Part shown: piece after piece, positions 43,194 to 51,392 of the stretch
How positions within the stretch are numbered: the stretch's first letter is position 1
Layout of the letters: every line of letters starts with the position of its first letter
From: CAZSHG01 sp964606695 [NCBI: uncultured bacterium]
GTDB lineage: Bacteria > UBP14 > UBA6098
Assembly: GCA_964606695.1 (NCBI GenBank)
Contig: CAZSHG010000005.1
Span: 1 to 64,000, forward strand
DNA: 64,000 bases
Direction of reading: 5' to 3'
The notes under the pieces: generated by a model
Seen by the model: only the letters and a program-made list of their open reading frames with translations
The model's database searches: none
Told to the model about the DNA's origin: nothing
Position numbers and translations under genes: made by a program

Positions 43194-43399
43194 GGGGCGT
43201 CGCGTTCCGTGGGGATCGGATCGGCTATTTTTCGGTTAAAGGAGGGATTTTGTTCCGATCCCCACGGAACCCGCCCATCCGGTTGATTAATCAACCTTAG
43301 TTCGATATTTTCGAAAATTTTCCTATCCAGAAGGTTCTTTAATTTGCTTCTGCCGGATGGGCGGAGTCGGTCGTATTTTACGACCGACTGCGACGCCCC
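43194..43399. other. Four-way-junction inverted-repeat element (non-coding)
   Basis: Four perfect stems adjoin without a free base. The closing stem ggggcgtcgc pairs 43194-43203 with 43390-43399. Arm 1 (17 bp, gttccgtggggatcgga) pairs 43204-43220 with 43254-43270. Arm 2 (12 bp, ccgcccatccgg) pairs 43271-43282 with 43353-43364. Arm 3 (10 bp, agtcggtcgt) pairs 43365-43374 with 43380-43389. Inside arm 2 are three smaller hairpins at 43281-43296, 43301-43315 and 43328-43352. It could be a structured RNA on either strand, a cruciform-forming DNA site, or nested palindromic insertions. No protein-coding signal is convincing. Confidence 0.85.
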
Positions 43400-43406
43400 C
43401 AATTTT

Positions 43407-43425
43407 TTGCATTTCGCAAAATGCA
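43407..43425 (+). promoter_or_regulatory. Shared palindromic motif upstream of the second prepilin gene
   Basis: TTGCATTTCGCAAAATGCA can form an 8-bp stem with the next base (TTGCATTT/AAATGCAA). It matches 16 of 19 bases of the motif at 28256-28274 on the minus strand, in the same orientation to a prepilin gene. It lies 86 nt before the start codon. Confidence 0.45.
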
Positions 43426-43511
43426 ATCCGGAAACCTATCGAGGAATCATCCAGAATGTTGAAAAATAAGGGTATGCGAACCGGCATGTATGTTGCGTAT
43501 GTTTAATACAA

Positions 43512-43928
43512 ATGTGTAGGCGCAGGAAATATAGATTCGGGTTTACTCTTATTGAATTAATGATAGTGGTCGTTATTCTGGGCCTACTCGCCGCTATCGC
43601 TATACCACGGTATCTTCGCGCGTCTAAAAAGAGTAAAGTTTCCGAGGCCAGCACTATTTTGAAACAGATATTCGTAGCCTCGATGGAATATTACGAGGCC
43701 AACGGTTGCTATCCTACCGAAGTCGATGATATCTTTGGCGAAGGCGAGGATGATCTTCCAGATTGTTTTATATTGAAACAACCAAGTGGAACGCCTCGTT
43801 TTCAATATAATCTCGAAGGAGACGGTGGAGCTACAGCGAATCCCAATCTCGACGTTGACGGGTCATTGGTGGGAGTAACTAAGGTAAAAATCGATGAGGA
43901 AGGCGTCCTATCCGGAGGCGAATTTTAG
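43512..43928 (+). CDS. Type IV prepilin / pseudopilin-like protein (second copy)
   Basis: A 138-residue prepilin with leader MCRRRKYRFG before the cleavage site and FTLIELMIVVVILGLLAAIAIP as the mature N-terminus (Phe1, Glu5). The helix continues SKVSEASTILKQIFVASMEYYEANGCYPTEV; a short beta domain with two cysteines follows. The helix resembles that of the 27.7-kb prepilin (YEANGCYP versus YAEKGCYP), while the C-terminal domains differ. The two are probably minor or alternative pilins of one machine. A taggcgcagg stretch after the start of the leader gives no clear ribosome-binding site. Confidence 0.9.
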   Translation: MCRRRKYRFGFTLIELMIVVVILGLLAAIAIPRYLRASKKSKVSEASTILKQIFVASMEYYEANGCYPTEVDDIFGEGEDDLPDCFILKQPSGTPRFQYNLEGDGGATANPNLDVDGSLVGVTKVKIDEEGVLSGGEF

Positions 43929-43968
43929 AAGGGGTTGCCAACCTTCTTCTCACGCGCGGTCGGTTCTG

Positions 43969-44802
43969 CTAATATGGAATCGGCCGCGTAATATTTCCCA
44001 TCCATAAAGCCATTTTTTTAAATGCAGATTCGCATTCAGGTTCATTCTGGATTTCGTGATGACATTCCGGGAAAAAGATATATTCGGCATTAACAGCTCG
44101 TTTGCAAATATCCTCAGTCGCTACTCGCGAAGTTATCCTGTCGTTACCGCCGTGAAGTAAAAGGACGGGGAAAGTTAGCTCTTCGGCTTTTTTAAGAAAA
44201 TAAAGACCGGACCTTTGAATCATCGTGAACAAACCGGCCGAAATTCTACTGTGAACCAATTCATCGTCGTCGTGTTTTCTGCGGGAATCCTCCAGACGCG
44301 ATAAATCCGCCGTCTTGAGATTGTTGTTGAACGTTACTGAAGGTGCGATATAAGACAATATTGACGCAAGCCCTCGCACGAAAGCGTTTGGCGGATTTAT
44401 CAATTTTAACCACGGACTCGTAGCGATTACACCGTCCACTTCCTCACCCCTTCGGATAGCGTAATTCAAAACGAGATTCCCGCCCATGCTGTGGCCGTAG
44501 AGAAATACGGGGTTTTCAGGATACTCTTTTTCAATGTGATCTAACCAGAGTTCGATATCATCCAGTAGGATTTTGTATGATGGCGCGTGCCCATGCTTTC
44601 CGCCTGATAATCCATGCCCGCGAATATCCGGGATCAAAACCGCATATCCCCTTTCGAGAAAAAACTCGGCGACGTGCTCGTATCGCTCCGAATGTTCCCC
44701 AAGACCATGTTGGATAATGATTACAGCGTGCGGATTGTCGCACATAAAAAAGCGCCCGTTTAACTCGATTCCATCCGACGCTTTAATTCGCTCATTCCTC
44801 AT
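43969..44802 (-). CDS. Alpha/beta hydrolase, monoacylglycerol lipase/lysophospholipase-like
   Basis: A 277-residue serine hydrolase. The oxyanion strand is AVIIIQHGLGEHSERY, and RGHGLSGGKHGHAPSY is typical of monoacylglycerol lipase-like enzymes. The nucleophile elbow is YGHSMGGNL (Ser near 103). Asp in HGGNDRITS and His in ECHHEIQNE complete the triad. There is no signal peptide, so it is cytosolic. The natural lipid substrate is not predictable. It ends convergently with the prepilin gene. Confidence 0.88.
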   Translation of the reverse strand: MRNERIKASDGIELNGRFFMCDNPHAVIIIQHGLGEHSERYEHVAEFFLERGYAVLIPDIRGHGLSGGKHGHAPSYKILLDDIELWLDHIEKEYPENPVFLYGHSMGGNLVLNYAIRRGEEVDGVIATSPWLKLINPPNAFVRGLASILSYIAPSVTFNNNLKTADLSRLEDSRRKHDDDELVHSRISAGLFTMIQRSGLYFLKKAEELTFPVLLLHGGNDRITSRVATEDICKRAVNAEYIFFPECHHEIQNEPECESAFKKMALWMGNITRPIPY

Positions 44803-44819
44803 AAGTCGTTGATACTCAA

Positions 44820-44964
44820 GACTTCTTCAAACAGAAAGTAGTTTTCTTCAAATGGAAAGTAATTCTCTTCAAATGGAAAGTAGATTGCTTCAATGAAAGT
44901 GAAGATTATTTCATCGGGAAAACCCGATATTTCGTCGAGTAAACACATTTCTTCAAGGATTGTC
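44820..44964. repeat. 21-bp periodic array with CTTC/TTTC anchors
   Basis: Seven anchors fall at exactly 21-bp steps: 44825, 44846, 44867, 44888, 44909, 44930 and 44951. Units read like cttcaaatggaaagtaatt and drift toward the mreB side. It fills most of the gap between the hydrolase and mreB genes and has the same period as the 36.6-kb array. Confidence 0.8.
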
Positions 44965-44974
44965 TCGCTTGATA

Positions 44975-46006
44975 TCAGGCTTTTCGCTCGCGCGCCAGTA
45001 GCTTGCTATATTTCGCCGTATCGTTGATGATCCTCCCTGCGCCCATAACTACACAGGTTAGCGGATCGTCCACTACGTAAACCGGCAGATTCGTCTCTTC
45101 GCGAATGCGCTGATCCAGCCCGCGCAAAAGGCTTCCGCCACCGGTCATCACTATTCCCCTGTCCACTATGTCGCTGGCGAGTTCGGGGGGCGTCTGTTCG
45201 AGTGCCGATCTTAGCGCTTGCATAATCAATCGCACCGGTTCGTCCAGAGCGTCGCGAATTTCCTTGCTCGATACTCGCAATGTCTTCGGCAGACCGTCTA
45301 TGACATCGCGTCCCTTGACATCCATAAACTCCTCGCCGTCGGGCAACGGATACGCCGACCCGATTTGTATCTTCACGCTCTCAGCCATATTTTCGCCGAT
45401 TGCCAGATTGTATTTCTTTTTGAGATACGTGATTATCGCCTCGTTCATCTCGTCGCCTGCGATGCGGATGCTCGTATTATTCACGATTCCCGATAGCGCG
45501 ATGACCGCGATTTCGCTCGTGCCACCGCCGATATCGACGATCATATTCCCTCGCGGCTCCTCCACCGGAATCCCCACTCCGATTGCCGCCGCCATAGGCT
45601 CATTGACGAGATACACATCCCTCGCGCCGGCGTTCTCAGCCGATTCCGTGACCGCACGCCGTTCGACCTCGGTAATCCCGCTGGGCACCGAAATAACTAT
45701 GCGCGGCTTAATCAAGAACCGCTTGCGAATCACGCGTCGAATGAACTCGCGTAACATCTCCTCGGTCATCGTGAAATCCGCGATAACGCCGTCCTTGAGC
45801 GGACGCACCGCGCGTATATGCCCCGGCGTTCGGCCGAGCATCTCCTTGGCGTCGTCGCCGATAGCTATGACCTTGTTCGATTCGTTCTCTACCGCAACCA
45901 CCGAAGGCTCGTTGAGGATAATCCCCCTCCCCTTCACGAAAATTAACGTGTTCGCGGTTCCAAGGTCGATCCCAATATCGTTTGAAAGCACGTCGAAAAC
46001 TGGCAT
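44975..46006 (-). CDS. mreB: Rod shape-determining protein MreB
   Basis: A 343-residue bacterial actin that organises lateral wall synthesis at the inner membrane. Actin-fold nucleotide motifs are [20 protein letters not shown] (phosphate 1), [19 protein letters not shown] (phosphate 2) and [18 protein letters not shown] (adenosine). NEPSVVAVE and [21 protein letters not shown] are typical of MreB. Length is normal. mreC and mreD do not follow directly: the downstream gap holds the 21-bp array, and the hydrolase lies beyond it. Confidence 0.96.
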   Translation of the reverse strand: MPVFDVLSNDIGIDLGTANTLIFVKGRGIILNEPSVVAVENESNKVIAIGDDAKEMLGRTPGHIRAVRPLKDGVIADFTMTEEMLREFIRRVIRKRFLIKPRIVISVPSGITEVERRAVTESAENAGARDVYLVNEPMAAAIGVGIPVEEPRGNMIVDIGGGTSEIAVIALSGIVNNTSIRIAGDEMNEAIITYLKKKYNLAIGENMAESVKIQIGSAYPLPDGEEFMDVKGRDVIDGLPKTLRVSSKEIRDALDEPVRLIMQALRSALEQTPPELASDIVDRGIVMTGGGSLLRGLDQRIREETNLPVYVVDDPLTCVVMGAGRIINDTAKYSKLLARERKA

Positions 46007-46127
46007 ATCATCATCCTGTCGATACAGCCCAATGGCCGCAATTCAAATAGACTCACTAATATGATGTCGAATCGCGTCCAGCGCAACTATTTTTTCGCAT
46101 AATAAAATCAAAACATAACTGACCGGG

Positions 46128-46673
46128 TTAAATTCCCTCACCCCCCAAAATCTCTACCAGCAATTCCTTGATTTCCGCGATACCCTCGCCATCAATCTTG
46201 CCATAATCATAATACCGGACGATTCCACCACAATCGATAACTATGACGTTGCTCTCCTTATCAATGAAATCAAAATCGCGGAGCATCGCGCCATCCCAAT
46301 CGCCGTAGATTGGAACGCCACGCTCCTTCGACTGCTCGATTAACCTGCTCTTCCAGATTCCGGTCAGCGGCCAGACGGCGTCCGACGAATTCACCACCCC
46401 CGCACGGACAATACGGCACTTCGTCGAATCGTCCTGCACATTGTAAAACTTCAGTAGTTCATTCGTGAGTTCCTGATTTTTCCCGATCGCATCGCGCGAC
46501 AGATAGATGATCACAGTAATCTTTCCGCGTATCGTCTCCGATGACAACACCTCGTCGTCGCCCGATGAAACCGAAAAATGCGGCGCACACGACCCAACAT
46601 CCGGCCCCGGTTTGCCAAAAGCGATAACCGCACATGCAAGTGGAACAATGATTTTTGTCGATATATTTTTCAT
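46128..46673 (-). CDS. YtfJ-like periplasmic thioredoxin-fold protein
   Basis: A 181-residue exported protein (signal MKNISTKIIVPLACAVIAFG). The rest follows the YtfJ pattern: GSCAPHFSV, KITVIIYLSRDAIGKNQELTNELL, AGVVNSSDAVWPLTGIWKSRLIEQSKE, and ESNVIVIDCGGIVRYYDYGKI. YtfJ-family proteins have a thioredoxin fold but no CxxC; here too no CxxC is present, so redox activity is unlikely. Function unknown. It lies upstream of mreB on the same strand, 121 nt away. Confidence 0.7.
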   Translation of the reverse strand: MKNISTKIIVPLACAVIAFGKPGPDVGSCAPHFSVSSGDDEVLSSETIRGKITVIIYLSRDAIGKNQELTNELLKFYNVQDDSTKCRIVRAGVVNSSDAVWPLTGIWKSRLIEQSKERGVPIYGDWDGAMLRDFDFIDKESNVIVIDCGGIVRYYDYGKIDGEGIAEIKELLVEILGGEGI

Positions 46674-46977
46674 AGTAGTTTCGCAGTTAAATTAACTCGC
46701 CTACCAATTTATAATAACCATCGCATTTACGCCACATTTTTTTTTGATACGGACTCACACAAGCGCCTGCGTGTTCTCCAACTCGCGGGTGGTTCACGAA
46801 CCGCCCCTTCGTCATTCCCGACTCGATCGGGCCTACACCTCGTAGAGAATCCAGGATTTCCTCGCCTTCTCTGGATTCCCGTCTTCACGGGAATGACAAT
46901 TAATGGTGATGGTGACAGCGGAATTGAAGGGGTTGGGGTGTGCGGAGAGGGCGAATGTCTCCGGTTTCGCGCGTTTT
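46674..46977. repeat. Gap holding an interspersed inverted-repeat element
   Basis: The element at 46811-46897 has ends gtcattcccg and cgggaatgac and inner agaatccag/ctggattc pairs. It is a common palindromic repeat of uncultivated bacterial genomes. Frames crossing it are not supported as genes. The rest of the gap shows an AT-rich stretch near 46700-46745 that may hold the promoter of the YtfJ-like gene. Confidence 0.75.
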
Positions 46978-48345
46978 TCATTCTCCAACCGTTATCCTCC
47001 CGTTCCCACTCGACAAGAACCAGTAGCCTTGCCCGGGTAAAAGCGAATCAGTTGCGAAATAATCCATGCCGTTCCAGCCAAAAAGCGGCGGAATACAGAG
47101 GCCGGGGGGCGTTGTCGTGATGTTGTGGCGGGTGATCGCGTGATCAACTGCGCCTATCAGATTCCAGCCGGGGTAAAGGGTGTCGGAATAGGTATCGAGG
47201 CCGCGCGAAAGTCCCACCGTGTCCTCGTCCATTGAGAGAACGAAATAGCCCTTGCCGGGATGAAGCGAATCGGCGGTGTAATAATCCGCAATCGCGGGAT
47301 CGTAGCCGTAAGGCACGCTACCGAAAACCGTCCACGGCTGAGGCTCTGTGGTTGGTATTGAGAGAAGATTCCATCCGCGGCTTAGAGCAACATCGACATT
47401 GTTGAAGTAAGAGATGTCGAGAATGTAAAGACCGTAAAGTCTATCTGCCACAAAGGCGTAATCGCCGACTACATAGACTCCATCGACATGTCCATCTGTA
47501 TTGTAGTATCCGGTTAAAGAGGGTGCGGAGGGCGAGGAAATATCGATAACCTGAAGACCGGAATCACCATCCGCCACATAGGCGTAATCGCCGACTACAT
47601 GGACTCCCCAGGCAAATCCACTCGTATTGAATGTGCCGGTTAAAGAGGGTGCGGAGGGTGTGGAAATATCGATAATCTGAAGACCGGCCTCATAATCCGC
47701 CACATAGGCATAATCGCCTACTACATGGACTCCCACGGCAGATCCATCCGTATTGTATGTGCCGGTTAAAGTGGGTGCGGAGGGGGTGGATATATCGATA
47801 ATCTGAAGACTGGCAGAATCCGCCACATAGGCGTAATCTCCGACTACATGGACTCCATGGGCTCCTCCACTCGTATTGTATGTGCCGGTTAAAGTGGGTG
47901 CGGAGGGGGTGGAAATATCGATAATCTGAAGACCGTCATAACCATCCGCCACATAGGCGTAATCTCCGACTACATGGACTTCCACGGCAGATCCACTCGT
48001 ATTGTATGTGCCGGTTAAAGAGGGTGCAGAGGGCGTGGAAATATCGATAATCTGAAGACCGGAAACCCTATCCGCCACATAGGCGTAGTCGCCGACAACA
48101 TGGACACCAAAGGCAGTTCCACTCGTATTGTATGTGCCGGTTAAAGTGGGTGCGGAGGAGGTGGAAATATCGATAACCTGAAGACCGTCCAATCCATCCG
48201 CCACATAGGCATAATCGCCGACTACATGGACTCCATAGGCTCCTCCCGGCGTATCAATATGCCCGACAAGAGACACGTGCAGGGAGTCGGCGTGCAGGCT
48301 GGCGGCGAGGAGAAGCAGTGTTAATAATAGAATTGTGTTTTTCAT
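46978..48345 (-). CDS. LVIVD-repeat beta-propeller secreted protein A
   Basis: A 455-residue exported protein (signal NTILLLTLLLLAASLHAD). Residues about 30-325 hold seven near-identical 42-residue repeats (one is 41) with cores GVHVVGDYAYVAD, GLQIIDIS and SLTGTYNTSG, predicting a seven-bladed propeller. Variation is concentrated in the three residues before GLQ and around the repeat joint. The C-terminus has two GWNLLSIP/GKGYFVLS-type modules (about 330-455) instead of a sorting domain. It is paralogous to the next gene upstream. aggag precedes ATG 48345. Probably a surface binding protein. Confidence 0.85.
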   Translation of the reverse strand: MKNTILLLTLLLLAASLHADSLHVSLVGHIDTPGGAYGVHVVGDYAYVADGLDGLQVIDISTSSAPTLTGTYNTSGTAFGVHVVGDYAYVADRVSGLQIIDISTPSAPSLTGTYNTSGSAVEVHVVGDYAYVADGYDGLQIIDISTPSAPTLTGTYNTSGGAHGVHVVGDYAYVADSASLQIIDISTPSAPTLTGTYNTDGSAVGVHVVGDYAYVADYEAGLQIIDISTPSAPSLTGTFNTSGFAWGVHVVGDYAYVADGDSGLQVIDISSPSAPSLTGYYNTDGHVDGVYVVGDYAFVADRLYGLYILDISYFNNVDVALSRGWNLLSIPTTEPQPWTVFGSVPYGYDPAIADYYTADSLHPGKGYFVLSMDEDTVGLSRGLDTYSDTLYPGWNLIGAVDHAITRHNITTTPPGLCIPPLFGWNGMDYFATDSLLPGQGYWFLSSGNGRITVGE

Positions 48346-48399
48346 GGCGGTCTCCTAATTTCGTTCAAGTTGTCTATACCTGAATTGAATATAATACCT

Positions 48400-49674
48400 C
48401 TACTTCAGATACACAAGCCTTTTCGTAACGGATTCGGTCCCTGAGCCTGTCGAAGGGCCGACCATCGCGCGGACGAGGTAAATGCCGGAGGTGATTGAAG
48501 GCGATGGTTGCCAGACGAACCCCCTCTGTCCTTCGGACATCTCCCCCTTGCTAAGGGGGAGAACCAAAGAGGGCGTCGCGACGATTCTGCCGGATACATC
48601 GAATATCTCGATTTCCGCGCCCGCCGGGGCGGTTATGGAGACGGCGGAATTGAAGGGGTTGGGGGAGGCGGAAATGGCGAATGCCTCCGGTTTCTTGGAG
48701 GGCGTATTCTCCTCGATGCCGGTGGTGAAATAGGAAATGTCAAGGATGCAAAGACCGGGAGTATAATCCGCCACATAGGCGTAATCGCCGACTACATGGA
48801 GTCCAAGGGCAGATCCACTCGTATTGTAGTAGCCGGTTAAAGTGGGTGCGGAGGGCGTGGAAACATCGATAATCTGAAGACCTTCATCCCAATCCGCCAC
48901 ATAGGCGTGTTCGCCGACTACATGGACTCCATAGGCAAGTCCACTTGTATTGTATGTGCCGGTTAAAGAGGGTGCCGATGGCGTGGAAATATCGATTATC
49001 TGAAGACCGGCATCATCATCCGCCACATAGGCGTAATCGCGGACTACATGGACTCCAACGGCATATCCACTCGTATTGAACGTGCCGGTTAAAGTGGGTG
49101 CCGAGGGTGTGGAAATATCGATAATCTGAAGACCGGCAAGCCGATCCGCCACATAGGCGTAATCGTCGTCTACATGGACTCCATAGGCATAATCACTCGT
49201 ATTGAACGTGCCGGTTAAAGAGGGTGCGGAGGGCGTGGAAACATCGATAATCTGAAGACCTTCATCATAATCCGCCACATAGGCGTAATCGCCGACTACA
49301 CGGACTCCATAGGCAGATCCACTCGTATAGTATGTGCCGGTTAAAGAGGGTGCGGAGGGTGTGGAAATATCGATAATCTGAAGACCGGAATCTCTAACCG
49401 CCACATAGACGTAATCGCCGACTATATGGACTCCACTGGCGTATCCAGTCGTATTGAACGTGCCGGTTAAAGAGGGTGCTGCGGAGGGTGTGGAAATATC
49501 GATTATCTGAAGACCTTCATAACCATCCGCCACATAGGCGTAATCGCCGACTACATGGACTCCCCGGGCATCTCCCGGCGTATCTATATGCCCGGCAAGA
49601 GACACATGCAGGGAGTCGGCGTGCAGGCCGGCGGCGAGAGAAATCAGTGTTAATAATAGAATTGTGGTTTTCAT
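48400..49674 (-). CDS. LVIVD-repeat beta-propeller secreted protein B with sorting domain
   Basis: A 424-residue exported protein (signal MKTTILLLTLISLAAGLHAD; ATG 49674 has aaagga upstream and is chosen over the frame opening at 49869). Seven 42-43-residue LVIVD repeats match protein A closely, and the first has an extra Ala. A type IX-like sorting domain follows (SPNPFNSAVSITAP, IEIFDVSGRIVA, SPSITSGIYLVRAM, KRLVYLK). Two loops of this domain contain translated palindromic repeats (LPLSKGEMSEGQRG and GPSTGSGTE). It probably arose with protein A by tandem duplication. Confidence 0.87.
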   Translation of the reverse strand: MKTTILLLTLISLAAGLHADSLHVSLAGHIDTPGDARGVHVVGDYAYVADGYEGLQIIDISTPSAAPSLTGTFNTTGYASGVHIVGDYVYVAVRDSGLQIIDISTPSAPSLTGTYYTSGSAYGVRVVGDYAYVADYDEGLQIIDVSTPSAPSLTGTFNTSDYAYGVHVDDDYAYVADRLAGLQIIDISTPSAPTLTGTFNTSGYAVGVHVVRDYAYVADDDAGLQIIDISTPSAPSLTGTYNTSGLAYGVHVVGEHAYVADWDEGLQIIDVSTPSAPTLTGYYNTSGSALGLHVVGDYAYVADYTPGLCILDISYFTTGIEENTPSKKPEAFAISASPNPFNSAVSITAPAGAEIEIFDVSGRIVATPSLVLPLSKGEMSEGQRGFVWQPSPSITSGIYLVRAMVGPSTGSGTESVTKRLVYLK

Positions 49675-50134
49675 GGCGGTTCCTTTCATATTCCTGGCTC
49701 CGGTTTGCTTTGGCAAATCCCGCCCGCGTGCGGGGTCTTTCTGCTGGGGGGAAACTTGCTTTTTGAATTGTGTTCGTTCGTATTTCAATATCTGTGTGAA
49801 TTTTTGGAAAGTCAATAAGAAAGTGGCGGTGGGGGAAAGTTTTTTACGCGGGGCGCAAGAGATTGCCACGGGCTATCGCCCTCGCAATGACAGTGATGCG
49901 CGGGGAGATTGTTTCGGGCTAAGGCTCTCGCAATGACAAAGAGCGGGAGGGCGCGGGGGCACCTCCCCTACGGCATCGCAATGACAGTGAGAGGGAGGGC
50001 AAATCCGTGGGGCTTCCTTCGGTCGGAGGCACCTCCCCGTTAAAAAGGGCGGCTGATTCGCCCCTGAAATTAAAGTAATCGTTGTTTGCGGAATCGAATC
50101 CGCGTAGCTGTTGAGCACCTAACGCCGTTGGTCG
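49675..50134. repeat. Gap with promoter and interspersed repeats
   Basis: The left part holds the promoter of the LVIVD genes (49787-49815). From about 49855 to 50060 it is built of repeated blocks: gagattg...ctcgcaatgaca appears at about 49859-49892 and again at about 49907-49938, then gcaatgacagtgag near 49978, and a cacctcccc...gggcgg palindrome. These are widespread non-coding repeats. No gene is supported. Confidence 0.7.
49787..49815 (-). promoter_or_regulatory. Promoter of LVIVD protein B (and probably A)
   Basis: On the minus strand, TTGACT (49815-49810) and GATATT (49792-49787) have 17-nt spacing. It leaves a 5' leader of about 105 nt before ATG 49674. Confidence 0.6.
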
Positions 50135-51280
50135 TTACCGACCGGCTTTTGCTTGCAGTTCGTCCGCCATATCGGTCTTTTCCCATGTGAATTCAGGGAG
50201 TTCGCGTCCAAAATGGCCGAATGCCGCGGTTTTGGCGAATATCGGTCTTCGCAGGTTCAGGTGGTCGATTATGGCTCGCGGCGTGAGCGGGAACACCTTA
50301 CGGACGAGTTTGGTGAGTTCGGAATGCGGCAGTTTGCCTGTGCCGTAGGAGTTGACCATTATTCCCACCGGTTCCGCGACACCGATCGCGTATGCCAGCT
50401 GGATTTCGCATTTATCGGCCAGCCCGGCCGCCACGATGTTCTTCGCGATATAGCGCACCATGTAGCTCGCCGACCTATCGACCTTGGTGGGGTCTTTGCC
50501 TGAGAACGCGCCGCCGCCGTGGCTCCCGACGCCGCCGTATGTATCGACGATGATCTTGCGCCCTGTGAGTCCGCTATCTGCGACCGGCCCGCCCAGGACG
50601 AAGCGTCCGGTAGGGTTGATATGGTAGTCGGTGTCGTCGTCGAGCATTTCATTGGGGATAACCGGTTTTATGACGTGTTTTTGAATTTCTTTACGCAGTT
50701 CGCCCAGCTCGATATCCTCGTCGTGTTGTGTGCTAACTACCACGGCCTGGACGCGTGCGGGTTTGCCGTCGTCGTATTCGACCGTAACCTGCGCCTTGCC
50801 GTCGGGTTTGAGCCAGGGTAACAATGCGCTTTCGCGCGCTTCCTTGAGTCGCATTGTCAGGCGGTGCGCGAGGGTAATCGGAAGCGGCATGAGGACTTCG
50901 GTTTCGTTGCTGGCGTAGCCGAACATGAGTCCCTGGTCGCCGGCGCCTTCCTTATCGACTCCCATGGCGATGTCGGGCGATTGTTTATCGATGATTGTGA
51001 TGATCGCGGCGTTTTTCCAATGGAAGCCGAGATGTGGGTCGGTGTAGCCGATTCTACGGATCATATCTCGGGCGATAGCGGGAATATCGACGTAGGTTTC
51101 GGTGGTGATTTCACCGCCGACGAGCACCATGCCGGTGGTAACGAAGGTTTCGCAGGCGACTCTGCCGGTAGGGTCGTCTTTCAGGACGGCGTCGAGAATG
51201 GAGTCGGAGATCTGGTCGCATATCTTGTCGGGGTGGCCGTTGGTAACGCTTTCGGATGTGAAAAGAAATTTTTCCGTCAT
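50135..51280 (-). CDS. metK: S-adenosylmethionine synthase
   Basis: A 381-residue enzyme making SAM from methionine and ATP. It has [21 protein letters not shown] at the N-terminus, [12 protein letters not shown], and the phosphate-binding [19 protein letters not shown]. The C-terminal FGREL box is intact ([15 protein letters not shown]). Length and order are normal. It has its own promoter at 51318-51345. No SAM riboswitch fits in the short 5' region. Confidence 0.97.
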   Translation of the reverse strand: MTEKFLFTSESVTNGHPDKICDQISDSILDAVLKDDPTGRVACETFVTTGMVLVGGEITTETYVDIPAIARDMIRRIGYTDPHLGFHWKNAAIITIIDKQSPDIAMGVDKEGAGDQGLMFGYASNETEVLMPLPITLAHRLTMRLKEARESALLPWLKPDGKAQVTVEYDDGKPARVQAVVVSTQHDEDIELGELRKEIQKHVIKPVIPNEMLDDDTDYHINPTGRFVLGGPVADSGLTGRKIIVDTYGGVGSHGGGAFSGKDPTKVDRSASYMVRYIAKNIVAAGLADKCEIQLAYAIGVAEPVGIMVNSYGTGKLPHSELTKLVRKVFPLTPRAIIDHLNLRRPIFAKTAAFGHFGRELPEFTWEKTDMADELQAKAGR

Positions 51281-51317
51281 GTCTATCCTTTCGAGTGGAT
51301 TCGATTTTCAAGATGCA

Positions 51318-51345
51318 AATTTAAAGGCGAATGCGCGATTGTCAA
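51318..51345 (-). promoter_or_regulatory. Promoter of metK
   Basis: On the minus strand, TTGACA (51345-51340) and TAAATT (51323-51318) have 16-nt spacing, giving a leader of about 30 nt. Confidence 0.6.
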
Positions 51346-51392
51346 TAAATATTATCGCGTAAGCAGGAATCTTTTCGCCCAGAGCCATTATT

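Noticed and set aside
43118-43426. Small open frames (60 and 81 codons) across the four-way-junction element
   Set aside because: They read through perfect stems, have no family pattern and no ribosome-binding site; the structure explains the openness.
45168-46064. 298-codon open frame on the plus strand
   Set aside because: It lies wholly antisense to mreB, has no domain pattern and no ribosome-binding site. Its length follows from mreB's codon use.
46578-47120. 180-codon plus-strand frame
   Set aside because: It crosses the palindromic repeat and overlaps two minus-strand genes; composition is repeat-derived.
46978-49600. CRISPR-like periodic repeats
   Set aside because: The period is 126-129 bp and lies entirely within two reading frames; these are protein repeats of the LVIVD type.
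51281-51392. SAM riboswitch before metK
   Set aside because: Only 112 nt lie upstream, the promoter leaves a leader of about 30 nt, and no SAM-type fold can be seen.
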